A stretch of DNA of 64,000 nt from Streptomyces lydicus. GTDB lineage: Bacteria; Actinomycetota; Actinomycetes; Streptomycetales; Streptomycetaceae. A model generated the notes under the pieces. That model was not told the DNA's origin, did not search any database, and saw only the letters and a list, made by a program, of their open reading frames with translations. Location of the stretch: assembly GCF_001729485.1 (NCBI RefSeq), contig NZ_CP017157.1, forward strand, positions 7,874,001 through 7,938,000, given 5' to 3'. This document shows positions 16,214-24,346 of the stretch, one piece after another. Each line of letters opens with the position of its first letter. Position 1 is the first letter of the stretch. The translations under genes and the position numbers were made by a program.

Positions 16214-16269
16214 TTGGAAAGCGTGTTGGGGGCAACCCCTCACGAGTTCGAATCTCGTATCCTCCGCCA
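16214..16269 (+). other. att site between the two copies (tRNA-Ser 3' half; attP-like junction)
   Basis: The sequence reads as the anticodon-to-CCA part of a tRNA-Ser: TTGGAAA (anticodon GGA), a long variable arm (TGTTGGGGGCAACCCC), a T-arm with GTTCGAATC, and TATCCTCCGCCA at the end. No 5' half precedes it, so it is not a working tRNA gene. Flanked on both sides by element DNA and by arm repeats, this junction has the structure of attP. The intact tRNA-Ser gene should lie left of copy 1, outside the window. CCA is present here but not at the other two fragments. Confidence 0.85.
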
Positions 16270-16289
16270 GTGCTCTCACCGGGCACGAT

Positions 16290-16327
16290 GTCGAAGGGCC
16301 CCACCGTTCGCGGTGGGGCCCTTCGAC
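16290..16327. terminator. perfect 17-bp hairpin with TTCG loop, next to att
   Basis: GTCGAAGGGCCCCACCG (16290-16306), TTCG loop, and the exact complement (16311-16327). It lies 20 bases after the tRNA 3' end and 23 bases from the integrase stop, so it can end transcription from both sides. On integration it would supply a terminator to the target tRNA gene, whose own terminator is displaced. Confidence 0.75.
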
Positions 16328-16332
16328 GTGCG

Positions 16333-16352
16333 CAGTCTCATCTACAGTCTCA
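16333..16352. promoter_or_regulatory. CAGTCTCA direct-repeat pair right of att, candidate integrase arm site
   Basis: CAGTCTCATCTA at 16333 and CAGTCTCAACGC at 16345 repeat the octamer and 12-base period seen left of the core. They overlap the 3' end of the integrase gene (stop 16350). Confidence 0.5.
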
Positions 16353-17609
16353 ACGCACTCCGGCGGAGCCGCCCGAACCGTCGTCGGCGACGGGCTTGGC
16401 CACCTCCCAGATGAGACCGCCGACCCGCTGTGCCACGTCGGCCAGGATTCCGCCCGTCACGTGCTGGTACCGAGCCGCCATCGCCGTGGACGACCAACCC
16501 ATGATCTGCATGACCACGCGCTCCGGCACTCCGAGGATGAGCAGCACCGTGGCGGCCGTGTGTCGAGCATCATGCAAACGGCCGTCGCGCACCTTCGCGT
16601 CTGTGAGCAACTGCTTCCACACGTCGTAGTCGGTGCTGGGCATCAAGGGCTGGCCGATGGGCGAGGTGAAGACGAAGCCCGTCTCATGCCACTCCTGTGC
16701 AGCCCGCACTCGCTCGCGCTCTTGCTCCTGCCGGTGCAGCTCCAGAAGCCGAGCCAGTTCGGCGGGTACCCCGATCACTCGGCGGCCGGCACGCGACTTC
16801 GTGTTCGCCGTGTCCTCGTTCTTCCTGATCCGCTGCTTGCAGTAGCCGGGCTTCCGCCCGCACTCGCCTCCGCAGCCGTGGAGGTACTTCGGGCGAAGCC
16901 GGTTCTTCCGCACCCGCAGGATGCCCGCATTCAGATCCACGTCCGACCAGCGCAGGCCCAGCGCCTCCCCCTGCCTCAGCCCCAGGGCGAGAGCGATGGA
17001 CCAGCGGGCGCTGTTCCGGAGCTTGGCCGCTTCGGCAAGGAGACGCTGAACCTCCTCGATGTCGTACGGCTCGACCTCTTCGTCCTCGATCCGGGGCGGG
17101 ACAGCGAGCATGGCGACGTTGCGGGTGACGTGGCCGCGCCGCATGGCGTGGTTGAGCGCCGTGCGGATCGTGCGGTGGGCCTGGTGCGCGGTGGCGGGCT
17201 TGCTGCCGCTGGCCAGCATCTTCGTGTAGAAGCGCTCCAGGTGTTCCGGCTCCAGCTTGTCCAGCCGGTGAGCACCGACGCCGGGGACCAAGTGCACCCT
17301 GACGGCCACCTCGTATCCGGCGTACGTGTTCTCTCGCACCGACGGTTTCGCGATCTCCTCCACCCAGTGGAGGAGCCACGCCTTCACGGTCCACGGGCGC
17401 CCCGGCTTCCGGACCTTCCCCGCATCGCGCTGCTTCTCCAGCTCACGGACCTTCTTGATGACTTCCGCTTCACTGATCTTGCTCATGACGTGGCGACGAT
17501 CGGGCCGGCCGTCATCCCGGACTCCGACGGTCACCCGGCCGTGCCAGTAGCCGTCCTTGCCGAAGTAGATGGACGATGCCCCATCAGGGCGTTTGGCGCG
17601 CTTTCCCAT
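16350..17609 (-). CDS. int: tyrosine recombinase (AICE integrase)
   Basis: A 419-residue integrase that would join the element to the 3' end of tRNA-Ser. An N-terminal arm-binding region (YFGKDGYWHGRVTVG) and a SAM-like core-binding domain (about 75-170) precede the catalytic domain: Arg212 in ALGLRQGEAL, His346 and Arg349 in LHDARHTAA, MGWSS near 370, and Tyr381 in ARYQHV. A cysteine-rich insert (HGCGGECGRKPGYCKQ) sits inside the catalytic domain between Arg212 and His346, as in many Streptomyces integrases. ATG at 17609. It is preceded by the excisionase gene with an 8-base gap, so the two form an operon reading toward att. Only this copy is visible in the window. Confidence 0.93.
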   Translation of the reverse strand: MGKRAKRPDGASSIYFGKDGYWHGRVTVGVRDDGRPDRRHVMSKISEAEVIKKVRELEKQRDAGKVRKPGRPWTVKAWLLHWVEEIAKPSVRENTYAGYEVAVRVHLVPGVGAHRLDKLEPEHLERFYTKMLASGSKPATAHQAHRTIRTALNHAMRRGHVTRNVAMLAVPPRIEDEEVEPYDIEEVQRLLAEAAKLRNSARWSIALALGLRQGEALGLRWSDVDLNAGILRVRKNRLRPKYLHGCGGECGRKPGYCKQRIRKNEDTANTKSRAGRRVIGVPAELARLLELHRQEQERERVRAAQEWHETGFVFTSPIGQPLMPSTDYDVWKQLLTDAKVRDGRLHDARHTAATVLLILGVPERVVMQIMGWSSTAMAARYQHVTGGILADVAQRVGGLIWEVAKPVADDGSGGSAGVR

Positions 17610-17617
17610 GACTCTCC

Positions 17618-17857
17618 TTACGCGGCGGACTTGGGGCGGGAATGCATGTGGGCGTCGAGATAGGCGCTGATGGCCTTGACGGGAACGCGACGGAGGCGAC
17701 CAATGGGCACGGTCTCCACGGCTCCGTCGCGGATGAGGGCGTACATCGTGGTGCGCCCGACGCAGAGGCGGCGGGCCGCCTCCTCGACCGTGAGCGCGAG
17801 GAGTGTCGGGTCGAACTCGACTTCAGCGTCCGACACGAACACTGCGGTGGTCGTCAC
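17618..17857 (-). CDS. xis: excisionase-like MerR/HTH_17 protein
   Basis: A 79-residue protein with the excisionase pattern LTVEEAARRLCVGRTTMYALIRDGAVETVPIGRLRRVPVKAISAYL, a winged-helix DNA binder. In AICEs this protein bends att DNA and directs the integrase to excision. The stop lies eight bases before int. It starts at the ATG at 17857. Confidence 0.85.
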   Translation of the reverse strand: MTTTAVFVSDAEVEFDPTLLALTVEEAARRLCVGRTTMYALIRDGAVETVPIGRLRRVPVKAISAYLDAHMHSRPKSAA

Positions 17858-17985
17858 GGATCAACCTCCTGGGCGGGGTTCCGGCGATGGCGGAGGAATC
17901 TCAGGTGGCCTGTGCTGTCCGAGGTGCGCATTTCTGCGTCATCGCGTCACGCACGTCATTTGCGGCTCTGACCTGCGCTTATGTG

Positions 17986-18140
17986 GTGACGCGGGCAGCT
18001 CGGGGCGTGTCACGGGGCGGGGCGGAGTTCTGTCACCCGTGACGCGGGTGACGCGGGATGACACAGGTTTTGCCGTCTGCGTCACCGCTGTCACCGCTGG
18101 CCAGGGGCCGGGTTCAGGTGGCGGGTGACGTGAGTGACGC
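17986..18140. other. GTGACGCGGG iteron-like repeats, candidate replication origin
   Basis: GTGACGCGGG occurs at 17986, 18039 and 18048 (the last two overlapping by one base). Shorter GTGACG copies lie at about 18124 and 18134, and inverted CGTCACC/TGTCACC copies at about 18080-18095. The cluster is between xis and the replication genes, where an initiator binding site would be expected. A 10-base family repeated this often in 155 bases is unlikely by chance, but GC bias raises the background. Confidence 0.5.
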
Positions 18141-18255
18141 AGGATCTCTTCTCTTAGGAAAAAGAGGGGTGGTGTCTGTGGTGGTGCGGCGCGGCTCAGG
18201 ACGTGAAGAAGGAGCCGCTTCGCGGCGCGCCTTGCGCAGCGGCGGCAAGCCGCCG

Positions 18256-18306
18256 GAACAGCAAGAGGAGCAACGCGTGCGGCGCGGGTTGCTCCTCTTG
18301 CTTGTT
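18256..18306 (-). terminator. terminator of the replication operon
   Basis: AGCAAGAGGAGCAAC (18260-18274) pairs with GTTGCTCCTCTTGCT (18288-18302), and the stem extends past a one-base bulge with GAAC/GTTC. It lies 26 bases after the rep stop (18332) on the minus strand. Confidence 0.7.
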
Positions 18307-18331
18307 CAGTGCGGCGCCGTGATGGCGCGGG

Positions 18332-19807
18332 TCAGAACGCCGCTTCCTGCTGGTGCGGGGGCAGTGTCGCGGGGCGGGTCATCTCGATGTAGCGGGCGGC
18401 GCTGGTGCGGCCCCAGTCGATGAGGACGCCGCGGGCGGCGAGGGTCGGCTGGAGCCGCTTGAGGCGGTCGGAGAGGACCTTGCCGGTGGTGGGCCAGCCC
18501 TTGGGCAGTGGACGGCACTCCTCGCCGCTGTAGAGGCTTGTGAGGCAGTGCAGCCACTCCGAGGACGTCATCCGGACTTCCGTACCCGCGTCGAGTCCGG
18601 CCGCGTGGTTCAGAACCGTCTGCGCCAGCAGGTCACCTTCAATGACGTCGTCGTTGAGGTCATCGAGGCTGGCCCGGTACGCGGCCAGCGAGCCGAAGCC
18701 GGTAGCCGCATCGAGCTGCGCGCACAGGTGGGCGAAGTCCGCCATCCGCAGGTCCGTGGGAGTCTCCGCCTGCGCGGCACGCACCTTGACGGTCAGGTCC
18801 AGCAGGGAGCCAAGCACGGCCGGCAGGATCTCCGCGTACTCCGTCCACAGCTCTGCCTCGGTTCGCCGCACCCGGGGCCGCACGAGACGGAGCGGCAGGA
18901 GGCGTTCGGCGAGGTCCGGGCGGATGACGCCGACGTCGATACCGGTCAGGAGCATGGGGCGCCGGTAGCGGGAGCGGACGACGTCGCCGTCGGTGAACAG
19001 GGCGCGCTTGATGCTCTCGGCGCCGGTCACGATGCAGCACATGAGGTCGGACAGGTCCGGGGGCAGGTGGGAGAGGTTGTCCAGGGCGGTGACCCATCCG
19101 GCGGCGACGGCCGTGATCATGTTCTCCTCGTCCTTCGGCGCCCGGCGCAGGTCACCGCTCATCCCCTCGATGATCCGCACCAGCATCCGGCCGCCGGTGG
19201 ACTTTCCCGCACCTTGGGGGCCGGTGAGGAACGGGGCGGGCACGGGCACGGACGGCTCCAGGCAGCCGATCAGCCAGGCGATGGCCAGGCACTCGGTCTC
19301 TGCGCTGGCGAAGTTGCACAGGCGCAGCAGCAGGTCGATGCCCTTGCCGTTGGTGTCCTTTTCGGGCAGGGGGAGTTCGCCGGTGAGCTGCGTGCGCCGC
19401 CAGCAGACTTCCTGCGGGTCGGGGGTGCGAATGTCCCAGCCGGTGGGGTGGATGCGGACGGACGTGCCGTCGTCGCGGCCCAGGTCGAGCCAGGTCGCAC
19501 CGTCAAAGCCCGGGGCGACGCGGATGTGGGTGGGCTGTACGTCCTCGGTCAGTGCGAGTGCTTCGATCAAGTCCAACGCCTCCTTGAGTGCCGTGCCGTT
19601 GAACACGCCGGCCCCGTCCCTGTACAGGCCGACCATGAGTTCCTGACGGTGGCTCCCGGTCGTGCCCTGGGAGCGGATGGGCCGGGCCACGGGGTGGCTG
19701 TTCTTCTGCGCGTAGACGGTGCCGTCGATGGTGCGGAAGTACCGGAAGTGCGCCTGTGCGTAGTCGGTGATGATCTGGCGGGCCGGCGTCTTCTCGTCCT
19801 CGGACAC
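18332..19807 (-). CDS. AICE replication protein, helicase-like ATPase (RepPP partner)
   Basis: A 491-residue protein. Walker A (GPQGAGKST) is at residues 196-204, followed by a Walker B-like WVTALDNLSHLP and a sensor-like segment RRPMLLTGIDVG, the layout of phage/plasmid D5- or SF3-like helicases. The real start is the GTG at 19807, three bases after the stop of the prim-pol gene; upstream codons in the same frame overlap that gene and are Arg-rich shadow sequence. With the prim-pol protein it probably forms the element's own replication initiator, needed before transfer. The terminator at 18256-18306 ends the operon. Confidence 0.8.
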   Translation of the reverse strand: MSEDEKTPARQIITDYAQAHFRYFRTIDGTVYAQKNSHPVARPIRSQGTTGSHRQELMVGLYRDGAGVFNGTALKEALDLIEALALTEDVQPTHIRVAPGFDGATWLDLGRDDGTSVRIHPTGWDIRTPDPQEVCWRRTQLTGELPLPEKDTNGKGIDLLLRLCNFASAETECLAIAWLIGCLEPSVPVPAPFLTGPQGAGKSTGGRMLVRIIEGMSGDLRRAPKDEENMITAVAAGWVTALDNLSHLPPDLSDLMCCIVTGAESIKRALFTDGDVVRSRYRRPMLLTGIDVGVIRPDLAERLLPLRLVRPRVRRTEAELWTEYAEILPAVLGSLLDLTVKVRAAQAETPTDLRMADFAHLCAQLDAATGFGSLAAYRASLDDLNDDVIEGDLLAQTVLNHAAGLDAGTEVRMTSSEWLHCLTSLYSGEECRPLPKGWPTTGKVLSDRLKRLQPTLAARGVLIDWGRTSAARYIEMTRPATLPPHQQEAAF

Positions 19808-19809
19808 GG

Positions 19810-20682
19810 CTACATCCCCAGTGCGGTGCGGGCGTTGGTCCACGCGTCGGTGCAGTGCCGGGGGGATTCGCCCTTGACCTGCGCGGCGGCGAACAGCCGC
19901 GCGATGTGCGTCTCGGTGAGGCAGCCGCACGGGCCATGGGCGGACAGCACGGCGAGGAACGTCCGGTAGACCGTCGTGTGAACCGCACTCCGGGCCTCGG
20001 TGATGCGCTGCTCTGCCATGGCAATGCCACGCTCCAGGTAGGCGGGCGTGCGATGACGGCACTGCCCGCCTCCGGCGAGCGCGGGCACAGTGACGCCAGG
20101 CTGTGCAGGCCGGACCGCGGAGGGCTTCTTCACGGCCAGCGCGCGCACGGCGTCGGGCAGATCGGTCATGGTGCCGGTTCCGGGGCCGAGCCACCTTGCG
20201 TAGGACATGAGCGACTTGAGGTCGACGCCGTCACGGACGTCGTTCACCGAGCGCATGGTGCCCTGGTAGATCCAGTGCTCGCCCCGGGTCGTCGGTACCG
20301 TGCGGGTGGCGGGGAGGGTCTCACGGGCCCATGCGATGGCTGCCGCGTCGTCCAGGTCGACCACCGTCAGCCCCGCTCCACCGGGGTGGTAGGCGACGGC
20401 TGCCGCCTCACGCCACGCGGATGCCCATGCTGGCGAGGTAAGGACGCAGGGGTCGGTGGTGGCTGCGGCCCAGGCGTGGCAGACGCTGGCGCACAAGCAG
20501 GGGCCGGCGTTCTTCATGTTCGGCCGGCCGCCGCAGGCGTTCCCCTTGCATGCGCGGCAGTTGCCGAACGGGACCTTCCCCGCCCGCAGGGGCAGGGGCG
20601 GGATGCCGCGGGCGGCCAGGGAGAGGGCCGTCCGCAGATACTCACCGAGGCGGTCTCGCCGGATAAGGACAGGTTGCGTCAT
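19810..20682 (-). CDS. bifunctional primase/polymerase (prim-pol) domain protein
   Basis: A 290-residue protein. The N-terminus is ALSLAARGIPPLPLRAGKVPF, then a cysteine cluster (CRAC, CGG, CLC, C) probably binding zinc. The prim-pol core follows: AVAYHPGGAGLTVVDLDD with the catalytic acid triad region, and TTRGEHWIYQG. Such proteins make primers and extend them at plasmid and phage origins. The ATG at 20682 has GAGGAG upstream. It is separated by three bases from the helicase-like gene, so the two are co-translated. The pairing marks this as a prim-pol type AICE, not a RepSA type. Confidence 0.82.
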   Translation of the reverse strand: MTQPVLIRRDRLGEYLRTALSLAARGIPPLPLRAGKVPFGNCRACKGNACGGRPNMKNAGPCLCASVCHAWAAATTDPCVLTSPAWASAWREAAAVAYHPGGAGLTVVDLDDAAAIAWARETLPATRTVPTTRGEHWIYQGTMRSVNDVRDGVDLKSLMSYARWLGPGTGTMTDLPDAVRALAVKKPSAVRPAQPGVTVPALAGGGQCRHRTPAYLERGIAMAEQRITEARSAVHTTVYRTFLAVLSAHGPCGCLTETHIARLFAAAQVKGESPRHCTDAWTNARTALGM

Positions 20683-20765
20683 GCTGGATGTCTCCTCTTC
20701 ATGCTGGAGCTGGAGACCAGGGGCGGCCCGATTCATTGGCGTGAGAGGGGCCGCCCCTGGCCTGT

Positions 20766-21068
20766 CTAGAAGGGCGGTTCGTCGCTGTAGCCGCGGTTGC
20801 TGCGGCGGTAGCGGGTGGTGTCGGCCCACTTGGGGAGCCAGATCGTCACCAGCGACAGGAACGGCGCGCAGGCGCAGTCGACGAAGTTCGGCTCCTCCGG
20901 GTCCGAAGCGCTGCTGGTCATGACGCAGCCGTAGCCCGCGCAGATGCGGCAGGTGGGGTCCGGGTTGCGGTGCAGGCCGAGCATGGGGCGCGGGCCGATC
21001 GGCCGGCCGCCGACGGGGTGGGAGTACCAGGCGGAGTGGTAGCGCAGGGTCAAGCGGGGGCGTCGCAT
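20766..21068 (-). CDS. small zinc-ribbon-like AICE protein (100 aa)
   Basis: A basic N-terminus (LRYHSAWYSHPVGG) is followed by CRICAGYGC and a later CAC, cysteine pairs that could hold a zinc ion. It lies 83 bases upstream of the prim-pol gene and 9 bases after the next gene, in one operon. Short proteins of this kind recur in AICEs; the role is not known to me. Confidence 0.6.
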   Translation of the reverse strand: MRRPRLTLRYHSAWYSHPVGGRPIGPRPMLGLHRNPDPTCRICAGYGCVMTSSASDPEEPNFVDCACAPFLSLVTIWLPKWADTTRYRRSNRGYSDEPPF

Positions 21069-21077
21069 GCGGTCCTC

Positions 21078-21641
21078 TCAGCGGTGGTTGATGGTTCCGT
21101 TGGCGCGGCCGAACCATCCGGTCGCGGTGATGTGCTGGGTGATGTGGGGCCGCTGTGCGGCGGTGATGCGGGCCCGGACACGGCCGATGGCGACGGCCGC
21201 GGCGGTGCCGCCGACGGCGATGGCCGCGACGGCGGACCACAGAACATGGCTGACGGCGATCAGGCCGGGGGCCGCGGCCGAGAGACCGACCGCGGCGACC
21301 GCGATGCCTCCGCCGACGGTCGGGGCGAGGAGAGCTGTGGTCTTGGCCCAGGTCGGGATCGGCTGAACGGTCGGCGCCGCCGCTGGGAGCGGTGCCGCAG
21401 GCGTGGCGGCCCTTTCCTGCTCGCGGTCGCGGATGTGCTGCCACAGGGCCGCCATGTTGGCCGCGTCGTCCGCTGGCCGCCCCGGCGCCACCGCGCCGGT
21501 TCCGGCGGGTGGGGCCTTCGGGGTGGGCTGGTTGGAGGTGTTGAGCAGGTTGGTGGTGGTGTCGTCGTCGAGGAGACGGCAGATGTAGGTGTGGTCGAGC
21601 AGGTCGGAGATCTCGGTGTAGGTCCATGGCGTCAGCGTCAT
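21078..21641 (-). CDS. Spd-like membrane protein (187 aa)
   Basis: The first 65 residues are soluble (WTYTEISDLLDHTYICRLLDD), then a short linker and two to three membrane helices (LLAPTVGGGIAVAAVGLSAAA, LIAVSHVLWSAVAAIAVGGTAAAVAI), ending in a basic tail. Size, position beside traB and topology fit the spread (Spd) proteins that let AICEs and plasmids move through the mycelium. Copy 1 shows only its first 47 codons. Confidence 0.65.
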   Translation of the reverse strand: MTLTPWTYTEISDLLDHTYICRLLDDDTTTNLLNTSNQPTPKAPPAGTGAVAPGRPADDAANMAALWQHIRDREQERAATPAAPLPAAAPTVQPIPTWAKTTALLAPTVGGGIAVAAVGLSAAAPGLIAVSHVLWSAVAAIAVGGTAAAVAIGRVRARITAAQRPHITQHITATGWFGRANGTINHR

Positions 21642-21648
21642 GACGGTC

Positions 21649-21852
21649 CTATCCGAAGGAGTGGCCGAGGCTGGAGATACCGGTGGCGAGGGTGGAGAAG
21701 AAGGCGTTGATGGCGGGGGCGGCGCCGCTGGCGGCGAGGAAGTAGCCCAGGCACGCCGCGGTCAGAGCGCCGCCGACGGGCAGGTAGCGGGAGCGCAGCA
21801 TCACCGCGGTGAGGAGGAGAGCGAGGACGAGTCCGCTGATGGAGAGAACCAT
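21649..21852 (-). CDS. small membrane protein (67 aa), copy 2
   Basis: Identical to the gene at 150-353 of copy 1, with the same start and the same 7-base spacing to the downstream Spd-like gene. Confidence 0.6.
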   Translation of the reverse strand: MVLSISGLVLALLLTAVMLRSRYLPVGGALTAACLGYFLAASGAAPAINAFFSTLATGISSLGHSFG

Positions 21853-21886
21853 GGGCGTCACTTTCTGTAGAGCGACAGGCGGGCTC

Positions 21887-22089
21887 GGCGTGGGAGTCCC
21901 ACGCCTGAAGAGAGAAGGGCCCTGGAAGGCCGTCAGACGGCCTCCGAGGGCCCCGTCGGGGACGTTTTTTGTGGGAGTCCCACGCCCACACATGCAGGTC
22001 AGCGACCACCACAGGCGTGTGGGAGTCCCACAGGCTGTGGTGGGAGCTGTGGTGGGTGGCGTGTGGGAGTCCCACACGCCACCCACCAC
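21887..22089. promoter_or_regulatory. candidate clt, copy 2
   Basis: The same four GTGGGAGTCCCAC palindromes at 21890-21902, 21971-21983, 22019-22031 and 22063-22075, and the same perfect 41-base palindrome at 22049-22089 touching the traB stop. No base differs from copy 1. Confidence 0.6.
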
Positions 22090-24240
22090 TCACGCGGCGT
22101 GATGGTTGGCGTAGGCCCGGAGGGCGGCGGCCAGGGTCTCTTGCTGGTAGCCGGGCTTGGATTCGTTGTCGGCTCCGGCGCGGACGGTGCCCTTGCCGGG
22201 CCGCTCGATGCCGACCGCGCGGAGCAGCTTGCCCAGCTCGGTGCCGAGCAGCAGAGGGTCCATGTTCAGCCGGGTGGCGAGGTCGGCGGTGTGGATCCGG
22301 CCGCCGGCGGCGACCACGTGCTGGTGGGCGTCGGCCAGTAGCCGCGGGACCGGGTTGGTGAGGTTGCCGGCCTGCTCCAGGACGCGCCCGAACTCCGCCC
22401 GGATCACCTCCGTTCCCTCTCCGCCCTGCGGGGCCGGGGCTGTCTCGGTGGCGGTCGCGGCCGGTGCCTTCAGCAGCGAGGCCAGCGCGTCCGAGCCGAA
22501 GCGAGCGGGCCGCTCCCCAGCCGGACCGCTGGTGGCCGGCCGCGGGGCGCCGGAGTTGCGGGGCTGGCCCTTGCCGGTGAGCGGGAGGCCGTTCACCTCA
22601 TCCAGCGGCGGCCGCAGGATCTCCAGCTCGGTATACGGGAGCGTGGCGGGGCTGAGCTTCTTGTCCTTGTACAGCCGCGGCAGGATGCGGCCCCAGCGCG
22701 ATGCGTAGTACCGGCCCGGCGCGGTGTCCAGCGAGATCGCGTCCACCGCCGGGCGGCGGGCGGCGAGCTTGGGGGAGATGGTGTTGATGACCTTGGGCTT
22801 GATGCGGAAGCACTTGAACGGCGTCGGCTCGGAGTCGACATCGTCCTCGTCGGGGGCGGAGAGGAAGCCGGAGCCCTTGTGCGCGGCGGCCTTGGGGTTC
22901 AGCCGCGTCCCGCCGGTGGGGAAGAGGTGGTTGAGCTCCTCGGGGTCCGACACGCGCATGCCGATCCGCACCCGGGACTGCTTCTTCATCGCCGCGGTGA
23001 TGACGTCCTGGGTGGCGCGCAGCCCGGAGATGACGGTACGGACGCGGGCGGCACGACCGGTGTCCACCACCGTGTCCAGCTTGGTCAGGATCTCGTAGGG
23101 CAGCTCGGCGATCTCGTCGACCACGATGATGATGGCCGGGACTTGCGGGCTGACGGGGATCTTGTCGTCGTCCGCGTCGTGCATCAGGTCCTGGTAGGCG
23201 GCTTTGCGGGTGTTGATCGCCGCAATGGCCACGTCCAGCATGATGTGCGCTTCTTCGATGGTGTCGGCGGTCCAGTCGATCAGCGGCCGGTCGACGGTGC
23301 CGTCGACGGCCCAGGAGCGCAGCCAGGGGAGGCTGATGCCGGCGCCGGTGACGTCCAGGTGCCACACGACGGCGTCGACTGTGCGCAGGAGTTGGCCGTT
23401 GGTGACGTTGATGGTGTTGGACTTGCCTGAGCCGGTCTGTCCGATCTCCAGCGCGCACACGTCGGTGAGGGGGAAGTCGGCGGGTTCGGCGTCGGGCAGC
23501 AGGCCGAGCTGGATGCGCTGGTAGATGCTGGTCTCGGTGACGTCTTCGGGGAAGTCGATGGTCTCGGCGAGGACGTCCTTGGCGGTGACGCGGATGAGGA
23601 TCTGGCCGTAGACCTCGCCGTCGAGGATCTGGATGCTGCCGCCCTTGGGCAGCTTCAGGTCCACCGCCAGCTTGCGGATCGCATCTGCGGGCAGTTCCGG
23701 GGCTTCGGAGGGCATCAGGACGCGGACGGTGTATCCGACGTCCCCGGCCCAGGGCTTGACGCCCTCGATCTCGTGGCCGTCGAGGCGGAAGAGGCGGTGC
23801 AGGCGCTCGTGCCAGTCCTTGGCCTGCCCGTTGGCCCACTTCTGCAGCCGCCGGGAGGCGCGTTCGGTGCGGGCGGTCTCCTCGGCGCGGACCAGGCCGC
23901 GGGCGAGCGTAATGCCGACGGCGGTGCCGGCCGCCCACTTTCCCGTGGTCGCCCAGGTCAGCACCGTGTGCTCAGCCAGTGCCACGGCGGTCCAGCCGCC
24001 GGTGGCTAGCCATCCGGCGCAGCGGGCGGCGCTGTGGCCGTGCGGGCGGCGCTGATAGAGGTCGGCCCCGGCCTGGGCGGCGGCGCCGGCCGCGCCGACC
24101 AGCAGGGCGTAGGAGGCGGGCAGGCCGGTGGCCGCGCCGACCGCGGCGGTGCTGTAGGCGCCCCCGGCGATCAGGGCCGCGGCGGTGGCGGGGGTGGTGC
24201 CCCAGGACCAGTCCAGGGCAGGGACGTTGCTGGAAGCCAT
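22090..24240 (-). CDS. traB: TraB-type DNA translocase, copy 2
   Basis: Full-length 716-residue copy of the gene at 591-2741, with the Walker A motif GQTGSGKS at residues 267-274 and the DE pair at 375-376 intact. I see no difference from copy 1. Confidence 0.9.
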   Translation of the reverse strand: MASSNVPALDWSWGTTPATAAALIAGGAYSTAAVGAATGLPASYALLVGAAGAAAQAGADLYQRRPHGHSAARCAGWLATGGWTAVALAEHTVLTWATTGKWAAGTAVGITLARGLVRAEETARTERASRRLQKWANGQAKDWHERLHRLFRLDGHEIEGVKPWAGDVGYTVRVLMPSEAPELPADAIRKLAVDLKLPKGGSIQILDGEVYGQILIRVTAKDVLAETIDFPEDVTETSIYQRIQLGLLPDAEPADFPLTDVCALEIGQTGSGKSNTINVTNGQLLRTVDAVVWHLDVTGAGISLPWLRSWAVDGTVDRPLIDWTADTIEEAHIMLDVAIAAINTRKAAYQDLMHDADDDKIPVSPQVPAIIIVVDEIAELPYEILTKLDTVVDTGRAARVRTVISGLRATQDVITAAMKKQSRVRIGMRVSDPEELNHLFPTGGTRLNPKAAAHKGSGFLSAPDEDDVDSEPTPFKCFRIKPKVINTISPKLAARRPAVDAISLDTAPGRYYASRWGRILPRLYKDKKLSPATLPYTELEILRPPLDEVNGLPLTGKGQPRNSGAPRPATSGPAGERPARFGSDALASLLKAPAATATETAPAPQGGEGTEVIRAEFGRVLEQAGNLTNPVPRLLADAHQHVVAAGGRIHTADLATRLNMDPLLLGTELGKLLRAVGIERPGKGTVRAGADNESKPGYQQETLAAALRAYANHHAA

Positions 24241-24346
24241 GCGGTGAACTCCTTCGGCGAGCGTTGCCGGAAGTCGAGGGGGGAAGGTCGTGGGCCGGAC
24301 GCGCAGCGGCGCCCGGCCCACGGGAGAAGTGCTGTTCAGGGGCGGC

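Larger units (their letters stand above)
1..16269. mobile_element. AICE copy 1 (left part outside window)
   Basis: This is the right three quarters of an actinomycete integrative and conjugative element. Position 1 matches position 21500 of the complete copy, so integrase, excisionase, replication genes and most of one membrane protein lie left of the window. The segment ends in a 3' tRNA-Ser sequence. All of its visible genes are open, so it is the better reference for gene models in the 7.4-10.0 kb region, where copy 2 is damaged. The offset between copies drifts from 21499 at the left end to 21473 at the right end, a net loss of 26 bases in copy 2. Confidence 0.9.

Noticed and set aside
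16214..16269. Intact tRNA-Ser gene
   Set aside because: Only the anticodon-to-CCA part is present; no D-arm or 5' acceptor strand precedes it. The same holds for 37687 and 39953.
18332..20194. A 620-residue replication protein starting at 20194
   Set aside because: The first 129 codons lie over the prim-pol gene in another frame and are Arg/His/Pro-rich; the GTG at 19807 right after the prim-pol stop fits better.
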